The notes under the pieces are model-generated. The model ran no database searches. It had not been told where the DNA came from and worked only from the letters and a program-made list of their open reading frames with translations. The position numbers and the translations under genes were made by a program. Shown here piece by piece: positions 1 through 6,751 of a stretch of 16,118 nucleotides of DNA; position 1 is the first letter of the stretch, and each line of letters starts with the position of its first letter. The stretch is from Chloroflexota bacterium (lineage in GTDB: Bacteria; Chloroflexota; Dehalococcoidia; Lucifugimonadales; UBA3495). Where the stretch lies: the NCBI GenBank assembly GCA_022562335.1, contig JADFPM010000029.1:1-16118 (forward strand), read 5' to 3'.

Positions 1-57
1 CACGGCTGCGGGACCGGCGGATACGCCGATCGCGGGCGGCAACCCATGGTGGCCGGT

Positions 58-85
58 CCTTCGAAAAGCACAGGATGAGCGGTTT
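58..85. repeat. Degenerate copy of a dispersed intergenic repeat
   Basis: The bases ccttcgaaaagcacaggatg followed by agcggttt differ at only a few positions from a sequence I recognise as common in intergenic DNA of many bacteria (core ttcgacaagctcaggatg). I see no second copy or inverted partner here, so it looks like a decayed single copy. The rest of bases 1 to 190 holds no gene I can support. Recognition is from memory, not a search. Confidence 0.4.
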
Positions 86-190
86 GGGTGATTTGGGATG
101 GGCTCGAGGATGTGAATCGCTCAACCCAGCGGCCAATGCCGCCTCCGGTGAAACGGGCGCCATCCGCCCAATCATATCCCGCTACGGGTC

Positions 191-640
191 TCAGGCCAGG
201 TATTTCGCGGCTGAAGGGACCGGGTCGGGGTCGCCATTGGGTTCCGAATCGTCCTGGCGGGTTCGTAGCTCTATCTGGAGCCGGATGCCGTTGGGGTCTT
301 GAAAGTAGAACGTCTTGCCGTATCCCCTTTCAATGATGCCGGTCACTTCCGCACCATGGTCTTTCAGGCGTTGCAACGACTCGTTGAATTCTTCCTCGGT
401 GGCCACCGGAATGGCAAAATGGTTCAGATGCTGGGGCGTTGACCCGTCGGGCTTTTCGGCGCTCTCGAAAAAGGCGAACGCATTGCCACCGCCGATGTCG
501 ATGTTGTAGTGCCGCCGCCCGTCGCCCGTGCGCATGGTGCGGGCCAACCGCATTCCCAGGACCCCGCAATAGAACTGAACAGTGGCTTCCATGTCGTTCG
601 TGTTGACCGCTACGTGATCCAGATTTATCGTCTTGAACAT
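191..640 (-). CDS. VOC superfamily (glyoxalase-fold) metalloprotein
   Basis: A 149-residue protein of the vicinal oxygen chelate superfamily, which includes glyoxalase I, extradiol dioxygenases and epimerases. It starts MFKTINLDHVAVNT and shows the paired beta-alpha-beta-beta-beta layout. The four positions that bind metal in glyoxalase I-like members appear present: His9 (LDHVAV), Glu59 (FAFFES), His74 (LNHFAI) and Glu124 (LQIEL). The motif FYFQDPNGIRLQIEL near the C-terminus is typical. The ATG at 640 is chosen because an AGGAGGG ribosome binding site lies just before it and the family's first strand begins there. A longer frame to an ATG at 718 also has an AGGAG upstream, but its extra 26 residues are basic and unlike the family. 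The substrate cannot be told from sequence; it is a single leftward gene with no informative partner. Confidence 0.85.
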   Translation of the reverse strand: MFKTINLDHVAVNTNDMEATVQFYCGVLGMRLARTMRTGDGRRHYNIDIGGGNAFAFFESAEKPDGSTPQHLNHFAIPVATEEEFNESLQRLKDHGAEVTGIIERGYGKTFYFQDPNGIRLQIELRTRQDDSEPNGDPDPVPSAAKYLA

Positions 641-736
641 GGATTTCCCTCCTTCTGATTCACAAGCTCTTTGCCGCCGCCGGTGATATTGGTTGGATGC
701 CAACGGGCCAATTCGCATAGGCTCATCTCCTCAAGG

Positions 737-750
737 AGGTTGGTCAACCT
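737..750. promoter_or_regulatory. 14-bp dyad upstream of the VOC gene
   Basis: AGGTTG-GT-CAACCT is a perfect 6+2+6 inverted repeat about 100 bases upstream of the VOC start. A second short dyad, CTCCT-CA-AGGAG (727 to 738), abuts it. Its size and symmetry would suit an operator for a dimeric repressor, but no promoter elements with good spacing are visible and there is no experimental support, so this is tentative. Confidence 0.25.
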
Positions 751-819
751 GGGGGGTATAGACGTATGCCACGGGGCCGGTCAGCACGGGGCATCCCCGG
801 CCTGATAGGGCTGGAATGG

Positions 820-1263
820 TTAGGAGGCGGCGCCTGCCGTCCTCAGCCAGGCGTAATTCAGCCGGACGGTCTCGGCGTTCAATGACCTTGCCAGTTCCGC
901 CTCTCCTCTGGGGAGGGACCGGATGATGGTTTCCACATCGCCGGAATCGTCCTCTTCATCCAGCCACCAGCGAGTTCGTCCGCCGTTCACCTCGGCCGGA
1001 CCATCGGCCGCCACCGAGTCCTCTTTTTCGCACCGATCGGCGCAGGTGATGATCAAGCTCAGCATCTTGCCATGGTGAAGCCGGGGATTGGAGGCGTATT
1101 CCATGACCAGGGATGCCCCGCATCTGGGGCAGCACCCGCTAAGGGTGATCAACTTCTTAAAGGTGGACCCGGCCCTGCGGAAAAGATGGTTGGCCAATTG
1201 CCCGTCCGCTAGGAGGCTGTTCAGAAGTTCTGGACCGGATTTTGTAGTCGGCCTGGTTGACAT
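820..1263 (-). CDS. Uncharacterised protein with a possible Cys4 zinc site
   Basis: About 147 residues, no family recognised. Two cysteine pairs, CPRC and CADRC, lie some 27 residues apart in the first half, in the pattern of a zinc ribbon or other Cys4 knuckle; an extra Cys precedes the first pair. The second half is acidic (WWLDEEDDSGD) and ends in a probable amphipathic helix. The start is uncertain: the ATG at 1263 has AGGTGA only two bases upstream, whereas a GTG at 1302 adds 13 residues with only a weak GTGGGG before it. It lies 84 to 123 bases downstream of the glycosylase gene on the same strand, so cotranscription is possible. Length and codon pattern look like a real gene, but no function is proposed. 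Confidence 0.55.
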   Translation of the reverse strand: MSTRPTTKSGPELLNSLLADGQLANHLFRRAGSTFKKLITLSGCCPRCGASLVMEYASNPRLHHGKMLSLIITCADRCEKEDSVAADGPAEVNGGRTRWWLDEEDDSGDVETIIRSLPRGEAELARSLNAETVRLNYAWLRTAGAAS

Positions 1264-1386
1264 TCTCACCTGTGCCTGGGCGAATGGCGCAATGATAACC
1301 ACTGCCCCACGTTACGTCAATCCGGAGCCTATCTGGAGGGTTTTATGTAATCTGGTCCTGGCGGCCTGGCGGACGCCGCCCCTGAC

Positions 1387-2058
1387 CTAGGTTCGGGCGG
1401 TTGCTCCGCCGGTCGCGCAGACATCAACGAGACAGCATCGGGCGCAATCGGGGACCTTGGCGCAGGTCTCTTTGGCGTGGCGGTCCAACAGGGCGTGGAA
1501 CTCGTTGAACATCCCGGCATCCGGCGCCAGGTTGCCCTGGAACAGTGCCTGATAGGCATCGTAGGTATCGGGCATTCCACCGGGGACGATCCCCAGCCGC
1601 GTGACGATGCGCCGGGTATATGAGTCGATCACGAAGGAGGGTTTCTCCGCGGCATAGAGGATGATATCGTCGGCGGTCTCGGGTCCAATGCCATGGATCG
1701 ACAGAAGTTCCTCCCGCAGCAAGGCCACGTCGAGGGCCAGGAACCGGTCCAGATCGCCGGCATGATTGGACGCGACGTGGCCGGCGAAAGCCTTTAGCTT
1801 ACGGGCCTTGGCGTTGAAGTATCCCGAGGGACGGATGATGGCGGCCAATTCATCCTGGGGCTTTTCATAGATGGCGTCCAGGGACCAGCATCCAGCCCCC
1901 TTCAGGTTGGCCAGGGCCATCTCCACGTTGTTCCAAGAAGCGGCCTGGGTCAAGATCGCCCCGATCACCACGTCAAGGGGCCCGTCTCCCGGCCACCAGT
2001 GCTGGGGCCCATATTCCTGGTAGAGCCGGGAGTAGACCGTTGCTAAGACGGCCGGCAT
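1387..2058 (-). CDS. Endonuclease III-related DNA glycosylase (HhH-GPD) with FeS loop
   Basis: Base excision repair protein of the HhH-GPD superfamily, expected to remove a damaged base from DNA. From the chosen start (223 residues) it shows the helix-hairpin-helix SIHGIGPETADDIILYA at about 120 to 136, the catalytic Asp in VIDSYTRR (Asp145) and a C-terminal iron-sulfur loop C199-x5-C205-x2-C208-x5-C214. The position of the Schiff-base Lys of E. coli Nth (GRKTA) is Glu127 (GPETA). That, plus the WWP motif near the N-terminus, places it nearer the endonuclease III-related/MagIII-type alkylbase glycosylases than true Nth, so I give no symbol. The frame is open to an ATG at 2157, but that would overlap sfsA by 50 bases and add a non-family stretch with no ribosome binding site; an ATG at 2121 is another option. 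It follows sfsA on the same strand and is probably cotranscribed. Confidence 0.85.
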   Translation of the reverse strand: MPAVLATVYSRLYQEYGPQHWWPGDGPLDVVIGAILTQAASWNNVEMALANLKGAGCWSLDAIYEKPQDELAAIIRPSGYFNAKARKLKAFAGHVASNHAGDLDRFLALDVALLREELLSIHGIGPETADDIILYAAEKPSFVIDSYTRRIVTRLGIVPGGMPDTYDAYQALFQGNLAPDAGMFNEFHALLDRHAKETCAKVPDCARCCLVDVCATGGATART

Positions 2059-2107
2059 CCCGGCCTGGTCCCGCACCGGAGAAGAGTCGCCACCCAGCGG
2101 GGGAAGG

Positions 2108-2863
2108 TCACCCTCGCGCATCGGCAGCATCTGGAGCGCCGGGGCTATCCAGCTCATCCGGATGGGGCAGGGGCGCCAGGCGGATGGGCAGCTCTTCAGC
2201 CAATTCCACCTGTCTCTCGGTCAGTCTGCACCTATAGGCATAGGCCTCGACCCCCGCGGCCATAGCATGGCGAAGAGCCAGGGCAAATTCCGGGTCGGAA
2301 TCATCGCTGGTGGAGAACGATTGGGCGTCGTTGCGCTGAATCACAAATATGGCGGCCGCCCGGTGCCCGGCGGCCAGCGCGAGCTCCAAACTTTTCAGAT
2401 GCTTGACACCCCTCGAAGTAGGCGCGTCGGGGAAAAGCCCCACGCCGTTCACCACCAGAGTCACCGACTTGGTTTCCAAATAGCACTTGCCCGCCGGTCC
2501 CTCCAACAGGAAATCCAAACGGCTATCGCCGAACGTGGATTCGGGTCTGACATGCGGATAATCGGCAAATTGGGGCAATCGCCCGCCATCCAGCGCCTCT
2601 CGCACCAGCGCATTGGGCAGGCGGGCGTCAGCCGACGCCAGACCGAAGCCCATGTCCACCAAGGCCAGGTCGTATTTGGTTTTGCGGTGCTCTCCCGGCC
2701 TGGGTTTCAGCAACAACCTGTATCCGGGCACGAACAATTCCCGCATCCGGCCTGAGTTCGCCACGTGGATCATTTCCCGTTTGCCGTTGATCTCCACCAT
2801 GGCCGCAAACCGGTTTAGGCGTTCTATAAACACACCTTCTACCAAGTCCGGCCCTAGATCCAT
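2108..2863 (-). CDS. sfsA: SfsA family protein (sugar fermentation stimulation protein)
   Basis: A 251-residue SfsA homologue, near the family's usual length of about 230 to 250. E. coli SfsA was described as a DNA-binding protein affecting maltose metabolism; its true role is unsettled. The sequence has the family's N-terminal OB-like part (FIERLNRFAAMVEINGK, then HVANSGRMRELFVPG) and the C-terminal part with a PD-(D/E)xK nuclease-like arrangement: Asp117 in SRLDFLLEG, then Glu130 and Lys132 in YLETKS, followed by GLFPDAPTSRGVKHL, the most typical SfsA segment. The ATG at 2863 is the only good start; the AGGG upstream is distant, so initiation may be weak. It is the first of the leftward genes and faces away from pyrF. 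The repeat at 2954 to 3027 lies in the shared upstream region. Confidence 0.92.
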   Translation of the reverse strand: MDLGPDLVEGVFIERLNRFAAMVEINGKREMIHVANSGRMRELFVPGYRLLLKPRPGEHRKTKYDLALVDMGFGLASADARLPNALVREALDGGRLPQFADYPHVRPESTFGDSRLDFLLEGPAGKCYLETKSVTLVVNGVGLFPDAPTSRGVKHLKSLELALAAGHRAAAIFVIQRNDAQSFSTSDDSDPEFALALRHAMAAGVEAYAYRCRLTERQVELAEELPIRLAPLPHPDELDSPGAPDAADARG

Positions 2864-2953
2864 GGGAACACCATTTACCCTGCCTCAGCCGCCATAAAGG
2901 CATGGTAACAACGGAGGGGGAGGCAGGCAAGCGGGGTTGATCCGGGTTGCCAG

Positions 2954-3027
2954 ATCGCGATGGCCCGGCGTTATCGCGATGGCCCGGCGTTATCGCGATG
3001 GCCCGGCGTTATCGCGATGGCCCGGCG
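2954..3027. repeat. 19-bp tandem repeat, 3.9 copies, each with a palindrome
   Basis: The unit atcgcgatggcccggcgtt occurs at 2954, 2973 and 2992 with no mismatch, and the fourth copy at 3011 keeps the first 17 bases. Every unit contains ATCGCGAT, a perfect 8-bp palindrome, so four identical palindromes lie 19 bp apart, close to two helical turns. The array ends 13 bases before a TATAAT box upstream of pyrF and overlaps the matching -35 position. It could be a multi-site operator, a slippage-prone variable-number repeat, or both. Confidence 0.9.
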
Positions 3028-3046
3028 GGATGCCAGGCGATATAAT
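3018..3046 (+). promoter_or_regulatory. Candidate pyrF promoter
   Basis: A perfect TATAAT at 3041 to 3046 lies 17 bases after TGGCCC (3018 to 3023), a poor -35 (3 of 6 matches) within the last repeat unit. A start near 3053 would leave a leader of about 68 bases before pyrF. The weak -35 inside the array suggests an activator or repressor could act there; this is inference. Confidence 0.5.
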
Positions 3047-3120
3047 GGGGCAAGGCGGACTCGTTCGCTCACCTCGTCGTATCGTCTGATCCTGCAGGGA
3101 GCCCCCAGAGGAGCCCCAAT

Positions 3121-3957
3121 TTGACTGATTTTCAAAGCCGGCTGGACCAAGCCTGCGCGGCCAATCAAAGCCTGGTGTGTGTCGGACTGGACGTGGATCC
3201 CGGCCGAATGCCCATTCCAGATGTCGCGGAATTCAATCGGGCCATAGTGGACGCGACGGCAGATCTGGTTTGCTGCTACAAGCCCAATCTGGCGTTTTAC
3301 GAGGCGTTGGGCATCCCGGGGTTGAAGGCGTTGGAGAGCACCATAGCCCACATTCGCCGGGCTGCGCCCCGCGCCATCATCATCGGCGACGCCAAAAGGG
3401 GGGACATAGGGAATTCCGCCGCGGCTTACGCCCACGCCATGTTCCAGGTATGGGATTTCGACGCCGTGACGGTGAACCCCTGGGGGGGCCGCGATACCGT
3501 GGAGCCATTCCTAAACCAACCCCAGCGGGGGGTTTTCGTCTGGTGCCGGGGCTCCAATCCGGGCTCGTCGGACCTGCAGGACTTAAGCGTTTCAACCCAG
3601 CACGGAAATATGCCCCAATACCAGCACCTGGCCCGGGAAGTTCAGACCTGGAGCACCGCCGGGAATCTGGGCCTGGTCGTGGGGGCCACATTTCCGGAGC
3701 AACTTAAAGCGGTCCGCGAGATATGCCCTGAAATGCCTTTTTTGATCCCCGGTGTGGGCGCCCAGGGCGGCGACCTGGAATCGGCCATTCACCATGGCGC
3801 CGCCAGCAACGGCCGTAGAGCCATAATCAACTCATCACGGGGAATCATCTACGCCTCCCAGGGACCGGACTTTGCCCAGGCGGCCCGCCGGGAGGCCGCC
3901 AAATTGCGAGACGCCATAAACACGATCCTGGACGCCGAGGGAAAGGGATGGCCTTAG
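3121..3957 (+). CDS. pyrF: Orotidine 5'-phosphate decarboxylase, type 2
   Basis: Catalyses the last step of UMP synthesis, decarboxylating OMP to UMP in the cytosol. The 278-residue protein is a TIM barrel of the longer PyrF subfamily 2, known from Actinobacteria, Deinococcus and Chloroflexota among others. Key residues are visible: Asp24 (VGLDVDP), Lys54 (YKPN), and the catalytic Asp90-Lys92-Asp95 in IGDAKRGDIGNSA; the phosphate-binding end includes FLIPGVGAQGGD and NSSRGIIYAS. The start is TTG: GAGGAG lies seven bases upstream and the residues after it match the family's start. The stop overlaps the start of the DUF951 gene by ten bases, so the two are translationally coupled. The rest of the pathway genes found here lie on the other strand at 8421 to 16099. 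Confidence 0.96.
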   Translation: MTDFQSRLDQACAANQSLVCVGLDVDPGRMPIPDVAEFNRAIVDATADLVCCYKPNLAFYEALGIPGLKALESTIAHIRRAAPRAIIIGDAKRGDIGNSAAAYAHAMFQVWDFDAVTVNPWGGRDTVEPFLNQPQRGVFVWCRGSNPGSSDLQDLSVSTQHGNMPQYQHLAREVQTWSTAGNLGLVVGATFPEQLKAVREICPEMPFLIPGVGAQGGDLESAIHHGAASNGRRAIINSSRGIIYASQGPDFAQAARREAAKLRDAINTILDAEGKGWP

Positions 3958-4196
3958 ACATCAAGGTCGGCGATGTCCTCAGGATGAAAAAAACCCATCC
4001 CTGCGGCAACAACCTGTGGCAGGTGAGCCGCCTGGGAGCCGACATAGGCATGACCTGCCAAAAGTGCGGCAGGCACGTCCTGCTGGCCCGGTCATACCTG
4101 GAGCGGCGGGTTAAAGATGTCATCCCCCGCCCTGCACGCAATCCCGGTCCTGAATCGGAATCTGGACCTGGCCTCATTCCCGGTCAGGAGCTTTGA
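3948..4196 (+). CDS. DUF951 family protein
   Basis: A small 82-residue protein whose first 58 residues match DUF951: DIKVGDVLRMKKTHPCGNN, then a hydrophobic stretch with GADIGMTC and a CxxCGRHVLLARS segment. Cys19, Cys37 and Cys40 are the conserved cysteines and may bind metal or nucleic acid; the function of the family is unknown. Residues 60 to 82 are a Pro/Gly/Ser/Glu-rich tail (RPARNPGPESESGPG) beyond the usual family length. The ATG at 3948 sits inside the end of pyrF and has GAGGGAAAGGG just before it. Its TGA overlaps the TTG of the transporter gene. The tight coupling implies it is made together with PyrF and the transporter. Confidence 0.85.
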   Translation: MALDIKVGDVLRMKKTHPCGNNLWQVSRLGADIGMTCQKCGRHVLLARSYLERRVKDVIPRPARNPGPESESGPGLIPGQEL

Positions 4197-5485
4197 GGCC
4201 GTCAATTTTGAGGTCTGTCCTCAGCCGGAACCGGGGTGTGGTATTCCTCTGCGTTTCCATCTTCGCCGGATCATTGGGCATGGGCATGATATCCCCGGTG
4301 CTTCCCCTTTTCGTCGATCAAGAGTTCCACGTCAGCCGCACCCAGGTTGGGCTGGCCGTTGGCCTATTTGGCGTAGGGCGCATCTTCGTCAGCTTGCCCG
4401 CCGGATACCTGACGCAGCGGATCGGACGCAGGTTCGTCCTTATCCTGGGTGCGTCGATCAATGCGCTGGGCGCGTTCATGGTGGCCATATCCTTCAGCTA
4501 CCCGTGGCTGGTGGGATGGCGGATGGTCTCGGGAATCGGGTCCACCATGACCACCACGGCAGTCTCAGTGTTTCTCAGCGACGTTTCCAGTCCCGAGAAC
4601 CGGGCTAGATTTCTCAGCTTACACGAATTGAGTATCCTGGCGGCCCAAACCATTGGACCGGTCATCGGCGGGTTCATGGGCGGCCACTGGAACCTGCGCG
4701 CGCCTCTTTATTTTCAAGGGCTGTTGATGTTGGTGGGGCTGCTGGTAGTGGTGTTTGCGGTACCCGAAACCAGACCTCGGCCAAGCGCCTCAGCCCCGCC
4801 GTCAGGCCGGTCAGCCCGCTCCCGGAGATCTGAGGCTTCTTGGGCCGCTGGGGCTCCGCGGCCCGGGGCCTACCGCAGGCTCCTGCTAAACCCTGGGTTT
4901 ATCCTGGTGGGCCTGCTGGGCATGATGATAGTGGCCAACCGTCAAGGAGGACGCTTTACGGTGATGCCCCTGTACGGCGAAGCCAAGGGCTTTCGGCCGA
5001 GCCAGTTGGGGATCTTCATCGCGATCACCCACCTGCCTCAGTTTTTCACGACCCTGGCCGCGGGATTCATTGCCGACCGGTTCGGGAGGAAGGTAACCAT
5101 AGTTCCGGCGGTCGCGCTGATATCACTGGGCATATTACTTTTCATATACACCACCAGTTTCCCCGGCCTGGTCATGTCAGGAGTGTTGCTTGGTTTGGGG
5201 GAGGGCCTGGCCGGACCGCCGCTGGTAGCCTATTTCGCCGACATCGCGCCGCCGGGTTTGGAAGGTGTGACCATGGGATTGTTCCGCACATTTGGCGGCG
5301 CCGGTTCCTTGCTGGGCGCCATACTGCTGGGAGGGGTGGCCGACCTGCTGGGCTTCGCCTGGTCTTTGGGGATAGACGCCATTCTATTGGTGGCGGCGGC
5401 CCTGGGAGTCATGGCGATGGCGCGTGAAACCGCCGGACGGAGTATACGCGGCCGTCAGAGCAAGGAGGACGGATTAGAGGATTGA
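4193..5485 (+). CDS. Major facilitator superfamily transporter, DHA1-like
   Basis: A 430-residue inner-membrane secondary transporter with about 12 membrane helices in two halves. Motif A of the family appears twice, GYLTQRIGRR (71 to 80) and GFIADRFGRK (291 to 300). The motif B arginine is Arg110 (GWRMVSGIG) and a motif C-like GPVIGG (155 to 160) sits in helix 5, a pattern linked to proton-driven efflux. The central loop (about 192 to 226) is rich in Pro, Ser, Arg and Ala. The start is unsure: TTG at 4193 overlaps the DUF951 stop (TTGA) but AGGAG is only two bases away; TTG at 4208 has GAGG nine bases upstream and would shorten the protein by five residues. The substrate is unknown; its place after pyrF may reflect operon packing more than pathway function. 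Confidence 0.9.
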   Translation: MRPSILRSVLSRNRGVVFLCVSIFAGSLGMGMISPVLPLFVDQEFHVSRTQVGLAVGLFGVGRIFVSLPAGYLTQRIGRRFVLILGASINALGAFMVAISFSYPWLVGWRMVSGIGSTMTTTAVSVFLSDVSSPENRARFLSLHELSILAAQTIGPVIGGFMGGHWNLRAPLYFQGLLMLVGLLVVVFAVPETRPRPSASAPPSGRSARSRRSEASWAAGAPRPGAYRRLLLNPGFILVGLLGMMIVANRQGGRFTVMPLYGEAKGFRPSQLGIFIAITHLPQFFTTLAAGFIADRFGRKVTIVPAVALISLGILLFIYTTSFPGLVMSGVLLGLGEGLAGPPLVAYFADIAPPGLEGVTMGLFRTFGGAGSLLGAILLGGVADLLGFAWSLGIDAILLVAAALGVMAMARETAGRSIRGRQSKEDGLED

Positions 5486-5603
5486 ACGCCGGGGAGATAC
5501 GTCAGACTCGACCGGGGATCAACGCGGGCTCGGCGGTCTAAAGCAGTCAAGAAATCTTGGACATAGATTCAGCCCCAAGGTCTTGCGCCAAGCGGCCGTT
5601 GCT

Positions 5604-6554
5604 TTAGGAGTCAGACCGGGAGGTATTTGAGACGTTGACGGCCGGACGGTCCCAATCCAACATTTCGGCGTGATAACCACGCATTTCATCCGACATGGCG
5701 TCGATGAAGTTTCGCACCGCCCGGCCAAGGAACTTACCCCTCAACGTACAGACCCCGATCACAGAGCTAGCGAAGATGTGGTTTAGACGGACCACCCCAA
5801 GTTTGTGATGGTCTTCTTGATGCAGGGTAAAGTCGCTGCAAACCGCCACGCCCATACCGGTTTCGACGTACCGTTTGATGGATTCGGTGTCGTCCATGGC
5901 CAGAACCACTTCTGCGGTGATTCCCTGGCCTTTTAGCGCCTGTTCCACCTTCTGGCGGGTCAGGCTTTCCGGCCCCGACAGGATCAGCGGCCACGCGGCG
6001 ATATCCTGTAGGGTAGGCGTCTCCAGGGACAGCAGAGGGTGGCCGGGAGGAGTCATCAACACCACGTTATATTCAAAGAGTTCGTTGAACTCCAGAGTAG
6101 CGTCGTCGGGAGGAGGTGGTGAGCAAAACCCCAGGTCGATCTCGCCGGATTTCACCAACTGGATGAGAGGGTTATAACTCCGGGCCAACAACCTGATACG
6201 TATATCGGGATAAAGCTCGCGGAAAGCTTGGATTCCGTGGGGCAGATGGTGCATCACCAAGTCGGGATAGGCCCCTATGGAAAAAGAGCCCCGCCGTTCG
6301 GAGTAGTCCATCTGGGTCTTCAAGGTATCCACCGAAGTGACCACCGGGGTTACCAGTTCCAACAGGGTGATTCCCTCGGAGGTTAGCTGGATGGGCCGTT
6401 TGATCCGGTCGAACAGGGTGATGCCGAATTCACTTTCCAACTTCCTCAGATGGGTGGTGACGGTCGGTTGACCCAATTCCAAGGTCCGAGCGGCCTTGGA
6501 CACGCTGCGGAGCCTGGCTACATGGTAAAAGCTGATCAGTTCTCGAAGTTCCAT
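5604..6554 (-). CDS. LysR-type transcriptional regulator
   Basis: A 316-residue LysR regulator: an N-terminal winged helix-turn-helix (residues 1 to 60; SVSKAARTLELGQPTVTTHL is the recognition region, then LESEFGITLFDR) and a two-lobed periplasmic-binding-like effector domain (about 90 to 295; GSFSIGAYPDLV, GEIDLGFCSPPP, GMGVAVCSDFTL). The domain features resemble CysB/Cbl-like members, but the effector cannot be named. The ATG at 6554 gives the family's standard N-terminus (MELRELISFYHVARLRSVSKA); the sequence upstream has only a G run as a possible ribosome binding site. It converges with the transporter gene (118 bases between stops, no clear terminator seen) and is divergent from the ferredoxin gene, the usual geometry for a LysR regulator and its target. 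Confidence 0.93.
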   Translation of the reverse strand: MELRELISFYHVARLRSVSKAARTLELGQPTVTTHLRKLESEFGITLFDRIKRPIQLTSEGITLLELVTPVVTSVDTLKTQMDYSERRGSFSIGAYPDLVMHHLPHGIQAFRELYPDIRIRLLARSYNPLIQLVKSGEIDLGFCSPPPPDDATLEFNELFEYNVVLMTPPGHPLLSLETPTLQDIAAWPLILSGPESLTRQKVEQALKGQGITAEVVLAMDDTESIKRYVETGMGVAVCSDFTLHQEDHHKLGVVRLNHIFASSVIGVCTLRGKFLGRAVRNFIDAMSDEMRGYHAEMLDWDRPAVNVSNTSRSDS

Positions 6555-6592
6555 AGATGACGCCCCCCAAGAATAACCCGCGTCAATTTAAT

Positions 6593-6621
6593 ATTATATA
6601 TTATCTGTTATTGCTTGACAA
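6593..6621 (-). promoter_or_regulatory. Strong promoter for the LysR gene
   Basis: On the minus strand TTGTCA (6621 to 6616, five of six matches to -35) is followed after exactly 17 bases by a perfect TATAAT (6598 to 6593). A start near 6586 gives a leader of about 31 bases to the ATG at 6554. The surrounding 6587 to 6630 is very AT-rich against a GC-rich background. Confidence 0.6.
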
Positions 6622-6643
6622 AATAATGGCCTGATTCGAGAAT
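6615..6643 (+). promoter_or_regulatory. Candidate rightward promoter overlapping the LysR promoter
   Basis: A perfect TTGACA (6615 to 6620) on the plus strand shares its bases with the leftward -35 box. The best -10 at 17 bases is GAGAAT (6638 to 6643, four of six). It would start transcription near 6650 toward the ferredoxin gene. The weak -10 and the terminator-like hairpin just downstream make its use uncertain. Confidence 0.35.
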
Positions 6644-6654
6644 GGGTCTCAGCG

Positions 6655-6683
6655 CCGGGTTGACATCACCAACCCGGATTTTT
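6655..6683 (+). terminator. Intrinsic terminator-like hairpin before the ferredoxin gene
   Basis: CCGGGTT (6655 to 6661) pairs perfectly with AACCCGG (6671 to 6677) across a nine-base loop, followed directly by ATTTTT. This is the clearest rho-independent terminator shape in the window, oriented rightward. It ends no rightward gene; it may stop antisense transcription crossing the LysR gene, or belong to a control leader for the ferredoxin gene. Confidence 0.6.
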
Positions 6684-6751
6684 AGTCCAGACGTTAGCCC
6701 GCGTTTTTTATCTGGTATTCGACAGGAACCAGGTTTCCCGATATTGCCGGT

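Noticed and set aside
1..78. Open frame on the plus strand running in from the left edge and stopping at 78
   Set aside because: Only 25 codons, no recognisable protein end, and the repeat at 58 to 85 overlaps it.
191..718. Longer VOC reading frame starting at the ATG at 718
   Set aside because: It has an AGGAG site, but the extra residues are basic and not family-like, and the ATG at 640 has a stronger site and the conserved first strand.
771..802. GGCCGG/CCGGCC inverted repeat as a terminator after the small Cys protein gene
   Set aside because: The stem is short or has a tiny loop and no T run follows on the minus strand.
2059..2157. Upstream extension of the glycosylase to the ATG at 2157
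   Set aside because: It overlaps sfsA by 50 bases, lacks a ribosome binding site and adds residues outside the family domain; kept only as an alternative.
2954..3027. Possible CRISPR array
   Set aside because: Units are 19 bp, directly abutting and without unique spacers; it is a simple tandem repeat.
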